Of a stretch of 29,498 bases of DNA, positions 24,272 through 29,498 are shown in pieces. Where the stretch lies: positions 1 to 29,498 of the forward strand of contig PWND01000229.1 in NCBI GenBank assembly GCA_003557965.1, read 5' to 3'. Positions within the stretch are counted from its first letter, which is position 1; every line of letters starts with the position of its first letter. A model generated the notes under the pieces. The model was given only the letters and a program-made list of their open reading frames with translations, was not told where the DNA came from and ran no database searches. The translations under genes were made by a program, and so were the position numbers. The stretch comes from Bacteroidales bacterium. GTDB taxonomy: Bacteria; Bacteroidota; Bacteroidia; Bacteroidales; UBA7960.

Positions 24272-25024
24272 TTGAAAATAAAAAAAGTACTCATTTCACA
24301 ACCAGAACCAGAAAACGACAAGTCGCCTTATTCTGAAATAATAAATAAGTATAATCTGGATGTCCGGTTTAGAAAATTTATTAAAGTTGAAAGAATAAGT
24401 GCTAAAGAATTTCGTAAGTACCGGGTTAATATTTTGGATTACACTGCATTAATAATTACTTCCAAACAATCAATAGATCATTTTTTTGCCTTGTGTGATG
24501 ATTTGCGTGTGCAAATTCCTGAAACCATGAAGTATTTCTGCACCTCAGAAGCTATTGCTTTATATCTTCAGAAATATGTCCAGTTCAGAAAGCGAAAAAT
24601 CTTTTTTGGCAAATGTCATTTTTCTGAGTTGCTCGACTTGGTGAAAAAGCAAAAAAACGAAAAGTTTTTGTTTCTATGCGCCAAAAATCATCAAAAAGAT
24701 TTTCCTAAGCTACTTGAGCAAACAAAGGTGGAGCATACTATAGCACCTATTTATAAAACCATTCCGGATGATTTATCAGACCTGGATATTGACAAATATC
24801 AAATGCTTGTATTCTTTAGCCCTGTCGGTATAGAGTCATTAAAGAAGAACTTTCCGGATTTTGAACAAAAAGACAAAATTATAGCCGGTTTTGGAGAAGC
24901 TACTACAAAAGCTATAAAAAAAGCGGGTTTAAAATTAAATATTACGGCACCCACCAAAACTGCACCCTCAATGGCTATGGCTATTGATGAGTATCTTGAT
25001 AATTCCCGAAAAAAAACCAACTAA
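24272..25024 (+). CDS. hemD: Uroporphyrinogen-III synthase
   Basis: A 250-residue protein with the HemD two-lobed pattern: KKVLISQPEP at the start, DYTALIITSKQSIDHFF (about residues 56-72), CTSEAIALYLQK, KFLFLCAKNHQKDFP, IAPIYKTIPD, MLVFFSPVGIESLKKNFPD (about 187-205) and a final GFGEATTKAIKKAGLKLNITAPT. The enzyme closes hydroxymethylbilane to uroporphyrinogen III, the precursor of haem and other tetrapyrroles. HemD sequences diverge strongly, so the call rests on the pattern plus its position after DUF4271. It starts with TTG, supported by AAAGGAG. rnpA follows 27 bp later. The other haem genes are not in the window. Confidence 0.92.
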   Translation: MKIKKVLISQPEPENDKSPYSEIINKYNLDVRFRKFIKVERISAKEFRKYRVNILDYTALIITSKQSIDHFFALCDDLRVQIPETMKYFCTSEAIALYLQKYVQFRKRKIFFGKCHFSELLDLVKKQKNEKFLFLCAKNHQKDFPKLLEQTKVEHTIAPIYKTIPDDLSDLDIDKYQMLVFFSPVGIESLKKNFPDFEQKDKIIAGFGEATTKAIKKAGLKLNITAPTKTAPSMAMAIDEYLDNSRKKTN

Positions 25025-25051
25025 GCTGTCAATAAAGCTTAATTTAAAAAA

Positions 25052-25579
25052 ATGCATACTTTCAAAAAAAGTGAAAGGCTTTGTAACTATAATTACAAAA
25101 AATTACTCTTTGAAAAAGGGAACTTTTTCTTCTGTTATCCTTTTAAAATACAGTGGCTTATAATTAAAAACCCTGTAGAAAATATTGTTTTAAAACCACG
25201 ACCGGATGTTTATGCAGCATCTGCAATAAAAAAGCCTGAAATTATTGAAAAACAAAACCCTTCTTTTCCTTACAGAAAAACACCTTCAAACGCATTGTTT
25301 TCATTCCCGGTAAAGTGTTTAATAAGTGTTTCATCAAAAAACCACAAGAAAGCTACTGACAGAAACAATATTAAAAGGCTTATAAAAGAAAGTTATAGAA
25401 AAAACAAAAATATTATTTATTCGTTGTTTAAAAACAAGGATTATTATTGCCTGCTTGCTATTATATACACCGGGAAAAGTATTCCTAAGTACTCAGAAAC
25501 AGAAGATAAAATTATTCTATCTTTACAGGAGCTACGTAGTAAAATAAAAGATCTTGTGATTAAATACCAAGGCAGTTAA
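25052..25579 (+). CDS. rnpA: Ribonuclease P protein component with internal insertion
   Basis: The protein subunit of RNase P, which trims 5' leaders of tRNA precursors. The N-terminal FKKSERLCNYNYKKLLFEKG and YPFKIQWL and the RNA-binding signature KATDRNNIKRLIKESYRKNK (residues 100-119) are clear. At 175 residues it is longer than the usual 110-135; the excess is an insertion at about residues 39-83, between YPFKIQWL and VKCLISVSSKNH, containing VLKPRPDVYAASAIKKPEII. The core fold flanking it looks complete. The stop overlaps the yidD start by one base, so the two are translationally coupled, matching the common rnpA-yidD order. No rpmH is found upstream here. Confidence 0.93.
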   Translation: MHTFKKSERLCNYNYKKLLFEKGNFFFCYPFKIQWLIIKNPVENIVLKPRPDVYAASAIKKPEIIEKQNPSFPYRKTPSNALFSFPVKCLISVSSKNHKKATDRNNIKRLIKESYRKNKNIIYSLFKNKDYYCLLAIIYTGKSIPKYSETEDKIILSLQELRSKIKDLVIKYQGS

Positions 25580-25860
25580 TGATAATAATTAACAAAATAA
25601 AGAGCTTTATAAAGTTGGTTTTAATTGGTTTTATAAAGTTTTACCAGGCTGCAATATCGCCATATTTACCGGCTTCATGCCGATATCAGCCTACTTGTTC
25701 TCAATATGGAATAGATGCTATAAATAAGCATGGTATAATACATGGAAGCTGGCTAACAATAAAGCGGTTTTTATCTTGTAATCCTTTTGGTGGAAAAGGA
25801 TTTGACCCGGTTCCTGAAAATTTAAGAAACAAAAAAAGTAAAAAGAATGAAGAAACTTAA
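25579..25860 (+). CDS. yidD: Membrane protein insertion efficiency factor YidD
   Basis: The 93-residue product has the YidD core: FIKFYQAAISPYLPASCRYQ, PTCSQYGIDAINKHG and GSWLTIKRFLSCNPFGGKGFDPVP, with the three conserved cysteines C34, C40 and C67. It is a small membrane-associated protein that assists YidC-dependent insertion of inner membrane proteins. Its start overlaps the rnpA stop by one base and its end overlaps the next gene by 14 bp. The basic C-terminus (NKKSKKNEET) lies in the overlap. Confidence 0.97.
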   Translation: MIIINKIKSFIKLVLIGFIKFYQAAISPYLPASCRYQPTCSQYGIDAINKHGIIHGSWLTIKRFLSCNPFGGKGFDPVPENLRNKKSKKNEET

Positions 25861-27514
25861 AAACGTATTTAATAAGCATAAAAAGGTTGTGTTGGTAATA
25901 GCTATTACTGGCCTTTTATTTATCTCTGCAAGGCAGTCGAGCCAAAATTTTGAGCTTACTAAAAACCTTGATATTTTCGCTAATTTATACAAGGAGCTTT
26001 TTATCAACTATGTTGATGAGATTACGCCAGCCGAACTTATTGGTTCAGCCATTGATGGCATGCTTGAAGCCCTTGACCCTTATACAACATTTATTCCGGA
26101 ATCAGAAATTGAAGATTACAGGTTTATGACTACCGGCCAGTATGGTGGAATTGGTGCATTAATTCACTACAGGGAAAACAAGGCTGTGATTTCTGAACCA
26201 TATAAAGGCTTTCCGGCATACAACGCTGGAATTGTTGCCGGAGATATTATTTTGGAAATCAACAACAGGTCAACATCCGGGCTTACAATGGATGATATCA
26301 GAACATTACTGCACGGGCAGCCCGGAAGTGAAGTAGAACTAAAAATTAAGAGATACGGCTACGATGAACCTCTTAAAAAAACCTTAGAAAGAGAAATTAT
26401 AAAGGTTGACAACATCAGATACTACGGGGTAATTGATGAAAATGCCGGCTATATTCGCCTTTCAGGCTTTACTCACGGGGCTTCAAATGATTTTAGAGAT
26501 GCTTTTTCTGAGCTAAAAGAAAAAGGTATTGAAAGTCTTATTATTGATTTACGGGGTAATGGAGGTGGCCTTCTTAACGAAGCAGTAAATATTGTAAACT
26601 TATTTGTTGAAAAAGATAAAATTGTTGTTGAAACCAAAGGCAGAATACCTGAAAGAAACACCGTTCATAAAACACAGCGCAGCCCTGTAGATACTGAAAT
26701 ACCATTAATTGTGTTGGTTGACAGGGCAAGCGCATCGGCTTCAGAAATTGTTGCAGGTGCCATACAGGATTTTGACAGAGGGGTAGTTATTGGCGAACGA
26801 ACATTTGGAAAAGGTTTGGTTCAAAATATAGTATCTCTTGCATATAATACACAGCTAAAAGTTACAATAGCAAAATACTATATCCCAAGCGGAAGGTGTA
26901 TCCAGGCAATAGATTACGCAAAACGAAACGAAGATGGAAGTGTTGCTGAAATTCCTGACTCCTTGAAGATTGCTCACAAAACGAAAGGCGGCAGAAAAGT
27001 TTATGATGGTGGCGGCATAGAACCCGATATAGAAACTAAAGCTTTTTCTCCGGCAAATATTACAATTGCATTGCTAAGCCAGCACTTTATCTTTGATTTC
27101 GCCAGCAGGTTCTTTCATGAAAATGAAGAAATTTCCCGGCCCGACGAGTTCTACATAAGTGACAACATTTACAATAACTTCATCTCTTTTATTGAAGAAA
27201 GAAGCTTTTCTTACCAAACTTCAACTGAAAAACAAGTGGAACAAATTATTGAAGCAACAAAAGAAGATGAATACTTTTATTTGCTTGAAGATTATATTCT
27301 AACGCTAAAAAATGAGGTTGAGAAAACCAAGGAAAAAGATATATTTATACATGCCGAAGAAATAAAAAAACTGCTAAGAAGCGAAATTGTAAGCAGATAC
27401 TATCATGCAAGCGGCAGAATTCAAACATCTTTAAGAGATGATGAGGATGTTTTGAAAGCTATTAAAGTACTTGAAGAAGGAGAAATGTATTCTTCAATTC
27501 TAACAGCAAATTAA
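25847..27514 (+). CDS. S41-family C-terminal processing protease (Ctp/Prc-like)
   Basis: A 555-residue serine protease. Residues about 14-28 form a signal anchor; an N-terminal S41 region follows (LDPYTTFIPESE), then a PDZ domain (about 85-170; GGIGALI, AGIVAGDIILEINN) that selects substrate C-termini. The catalytic core has LIIDLRGNGGGLLNEAV (about 231-247), the nucleophile Ser297 in RASASASEIVAG and the general base Lys322 in ERTFGKGLVQNI, with the usual spacing of 25 residues. The ~150 residues after the core are helical and charged. It acts in the periplasm on protein C-termini. It overlaps yidD by 14 bp and abuts the convergent lnt, stop against stop. Confidence 0.96.
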   Translation: MKKLKNVFNKHKKVVLVIAITGLLFISARQSSQNFELTKNLDIFANLYKELFINYVDEITPAELIGSAIDGMLEALDPYTTFIPESEIEDYRFMTTGQYGGIGALIHYRENKAVISEPYKGFPAYNAGIVAGDIILEINNRSTSGLTMDDIRTLLHGQPGSEVELKIKRYGYDEPLKKTLEREIIKVDNIRYYGVIDENAGYIRLSGFTHGASNDFRDAFSELKEKGIESLIIDLRGNGGGLLNEAVNIVNLFVEKDKIVVETKGRIPERNTVHKTQRSPVDTEIPLIVLVDRASASASEIVAGAIQDFDRGVVIGERTFGKGLVQNIVSLAYNTQLKVTIAKYYIPSGRCIQAIDYAKRNEDGSVAEIPDSLKIAHKTKGGRKVYDGGGIEPDIETKAFSPANITIALLSQHFIFDFASRFFHENEEISRPDEFYISDNIYNNFISFIEERSFSYQTSTEKQVEQIIEATKEDEYFYLLEDYILTLKNEVEKTKEKDIFIHAEEIKKLLRSEIVSRYYHASGRIQTSLRDDEDVLKAIKVLEEGEMYSSILTAN

Positions 27515-29119
27515 TTACGCTTTTTTTTGTAGTTGTTTACCTCTGTTTATTATTCTTTGTGATACCAAGTAAAGTATAATAAGCAATGACATAAATACCG
27601 ATAATCTTCCCAGGTAATCGCCATGATAAGCATAAAAAGTAGTCTTATCATTTGCGTTTATCTTACATGAAATTGCACCTGTTTCAGCCCATTCAAGCTT
27701 TTTAATAACATTTCCTCTTTGCCCAATAAAACCTGACACTCCAGTGCTAGCTGCCCTTGCAATGCTTCTCCTGTTTTCTATTGCCCTGAGCCTTGCATAG
27801 TGAAAGTGCTGTTGATATCCGGCAGTTTTGCGCCACCACCCATCATTCGTGATAATAAACAGCAGTTCCCCCCTGCTGCCTTTTATCTGCCTGGCGGTGT
27901 ATTCTCCAAAAACAGACTCATAGCATATAACCGTAGAAACTGTTGTTCCTTTTTTATCAACAAAAATATCTTCAGATGTTTTCCTGCTAAAGCCCTTTTT
28001 TGTTCCGCCTAGTTTTTCAACTAAGCCGGATGCAAAACGAGTAAAATTATAATATGGCAAACGTTCTATTCCGGGCACCAGCTTGTTCTTATGATAATAC
28101 TTTAAGGTATCACTTCCTTTTACAATAACTGCCGAATTATAAACCTGCTTTATACTATCGTCTTTAAGGTTGTACTCTTTAACAAAGCTGCCGGCCACCC
28201 ATGCCACATTATTATGGCGTTTTGAAAACAATTGCATAAGCGCTACTACAGGATTGTTTTTTTCTTCACCAATTTGTATTTCTGTGTATGTTGATGCCTC
28301 GGGTGAAAGAATAAAGTCCGTGTTCGGGCTGATAGCTGTTTCCGCCAGGTTTTTTGTAATATCATATCTTTTTATTACTTCCTGTAGAGTGGCCGGGTAG
28401 TCGTACGGGTCAAAACCTGGTTGTACAACAACAACTTCAACAGGGTTTTCAACTTCTTTATAATTCTTAAAAATGTTTTGAGAGATATATAAGGGAATTA
28501 TCACAAAAGCCGCAATCAGCATAAATAAAACAATAGTTTTTGATAAAATAACTGCTTTTGAAGTAAAGATTTTTATCAGCTCAAATAACAAAATGTTAAT
28601 AATTATTACCCAGGCGCTTCCTCCAAGAACACCGGTATATTCGTACCACTGAACCCAGGAAGGATTTGCAGCAAATACGTTTCCTAAATGAAGCCACGGC
28701 CAGCTAAGTTCCCAGTTGAGATGTAAAAACTCAAAACTAAGCCAAAGAAAAACCAATAATAAAGGGCCTGTATTTCCGGAAACAGTTCTTCTTGTATATT
28801 GCATAAGGACTATCGGAATACTCATAAATAATGAGTTAAGAATAACTGCAGTAACAAATCCCCACACTGATGACAAGGCAATCCAGTAGGTGGATAAAAT
28901 ATTCCAGGTTAAGAATGTTGTAAAAATGTATAAAAAGAAGCTAAGCAAGCTGTTCTTTTTATTAAGTGAAGCTTCATCAATGAAAAGAATGGGGACAAAA
29001 GCAATGAATATTAACGGCGTAAAGCCATAGGGTGGCCATGACAGAAAAAACAATATTCCGGCAGCTAAAGATAATGGCCAAAATATGCATAACGGATTTT
29101 TCTTAATATTCATTAGCAT
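27515..29119 (-). CDS. lnt: Apolipoprotein N-acyltransferase
   Basis: The 534-residue product has eight or so hydrophobic segments over residues 8-215 and then a nitrilase-like domain. It adds the third acyl chain to lipoproteins at the periplasmic face of the inner membrane. The catalytic triad is visible: Glu274 in LSPEAS, Lys344 in YYHKNKLVP and Cys399 in VICYESVFGEY. Glu352 (LVPGIE) and Glu401 match further active-site glutamates of E. coli Lnt. LVPGIE replaces the proteobacterial LVPFGE, which I believe is normal in Bacteroidota. The start is Met1 at 29119 or Met3 at 29113. A -7 box lies at 29143-29150. Confidence 0.96.
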   Translation of the reverse strand: MLMNIKKNPLCIFWPLSLAAGILFFLSWPPYGFTPLIFIAFVPILFIDEASLNKKNSLLSFFLYIFTTFLTWNILSTYWIALSSVWGFVTAVILNSLFMSIPIVLMQYTRRTVSGNTGPLLLVFLWLSFEFLHLNWELSWPWLHLGNVFAANPSWVQWYEYTGVLGGSAWVIIINILLFELIKIFTSKAVILSKTIVLFMLIAAFVIIPLYISQNIFKNYKEVENPVEVVVVQPGFDPYDYPATLQEVIKRYDITKNLAETAISPNTDFILSPEASTYTEIQIGEEKNNPVVALMQLFSKRHNNVAWVAGSFVKEYNLKDDSIKQVYNSAVIVKGSDTLKYYHKNKLVPGIERLPYYNFTRFASGLVEKLGGTKKGFSRKTSEDIFVDKKGTTVSTVICYESVFGEYTARQIKGSRGELLFIITNDGWWRKTAGYQQHFHYARLRAIENRRSIARAASTGVSGFIGQRGNVIKKLEWAETGAISCKINANDKTTFYAYHGDYLGRLSVFMSLLIILYLVSQRIINRGKQLQKKA

Positions 29120-29142
29120 TTTTCAACAAGGTGTTTTTTTTG

Positions 29143-29150
29143 CAAATATA
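29143..29150 (-). promoter_or_regulatory. Bacteroidota-type -7 box upstream of lnt
   Basis: The minus strand reads TATATTTG, a full TAnnTTTG match, 23 bp before the lnt start, which implies a short leader. No TTTG is seen at the ideal -33 spacing, so the promoter is only partly supported. The rest of 29151-29404 is very AT-rich and shows no gene. Confidence 0.5.
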
Positions 29151-29404
29151 TGCCTAATCTAACAAGATAGTGTGTTTTTCAAAAAAAGCTTTTTTAGCAA
29201 CAAATACTAAAGATTATGTACTATTAAATCTGAATTTTTTAGACTTTATGAAAAGAGAAGTGTCTTGTTATTAGTTATTTTTTTATAAAAAATGATTATT
29301 TCTTTCAAATATTATGTTAATATAAAAATTTTTGATTTAAATTAGCGTTTTAATTGCTGTTTAAAACAAATTTTGCATAAACAATACAGAAATTTTTTGG
29401 AAAA

Positions 29405-29498
29405 ATGGAAAAAGTAAGAAAAAGTAAAAAAACTGAACAAAAGATTTTCGATGTAGCAACACAATTATTTCTTGAAAAAGGGGTTGACAGGACCAGTG
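29405..29498 (+). CDS. TetR-family transcriptional regulator, N-terminal fragment (cut by window end)
   Basis: The first 31 codons from ATG 29405 encode a lysine-rich start (MEKVRKSKKTEQKIFDVATQ) and LFLEKGVDRTS, the helix 1 and turn pattern (I-x-x-V-A-x-x-L-F-x-x-K-G-x-x-x-T-S) of TetR-type DNA-binding domains. The rest, including the recognition helix and ligand domain, lies beyond the window. The gene diverges from lnt across 285 bp of AT-rich DNA. The regulator's target is unknown. Confidence 0.8.
   Translation, partial: MEKVRKSKKTEQKIFDVATQLFLEKGVDRTS

Noticed and set aside
27860..28090. Non-canonical LVPGIE in Lnt in place of LVPFGE
   Set aside because: The glutamate position is preserved and I recall this variant as normal for Bacteroidota, so it is not evidence of an inactive enzyme.
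29120..29404. Possible tRNA or small RNA gene between lnt and the TetR-type gene
   Set aside because: The region is extremely AT-rich and shows no cloverleaf, GC-rich stem or terminator-like hairpin.

Overview
The window is AT-rich DNA from a member of the phylum Bacteroidota. Three things point there: a type IX secretion (T9SS) C-terminal sorting domain on the 3178-residue protein, promoters of the TTTG / TAnnTTTG type, and two gene orders that I associate with the phylum (rplM-rpsI-rpsB-tsf, and DUF4271-hemD-rnpA-yidD-S41 protease). Order and genus cannot be fixed from the sequence alone.

Layout. 1-3255 (minus): the first 1085 codons of a large repeat protein, cut by the left edge of the window. 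It begins with a truncated cyclic-nucleotide-binding domain joined in frame to InlB-type, Listeria-Bacteroides-type and DUF5018-like repeats, and has no signal peptide. 3256-4380: a disturbed stretch with two same-orientation fragments resembling IS21-family ends, an inverted repeat and a small DUF1360 membrane protein gene. 4323-5993 (plus): the riboflavin kinase half of ribF without its FAD synthetase half, then a radical SAM/SPASM protein. 6002-10216 (minus): translation block rplM-rpsI-rpsB-tsf, a strong terminator, then pyrH and frr. 10553-20089 (minus): a giant mosaic T9SS-secreted protein. 20225-22930 (minus): an SRAP-family DNA-protein crosslink protein, an exported hypothetical protein and acetate kinase. 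23072-27514 (plus): DUF4271 protein, hemD (TTG start), rnpA, yidD and an S41 protease, tightly packed. 27515-29119 (minus): lnt. 29405 to the end (plus): the first 31 codons of a TetR-type regulator.

How the parts relate. Most of the window is housekeeping: ribosome assembly and recycling, UMP synthesis, haem precursor synthesis, RNase P, membrane protein insertion and lipoprotein maturation. The accessory signal lies in the two minus-strand repeat-protein genes (1-3255 and 10553-20089), both built on DNA-level tandem repeats of 231 bp, and in the scarred 3.0-4.5 kb interval. There two genes are cut: a cyclic-nucleotide-binding protein has lost its 3' part and ribF its 5' part. The most notable observations are the in-frame fusion at about 2979-2987, the ribF truncation beside IS21-like ends, and three tandem copies of an unrecognised ~136-residue module in the giant protein.
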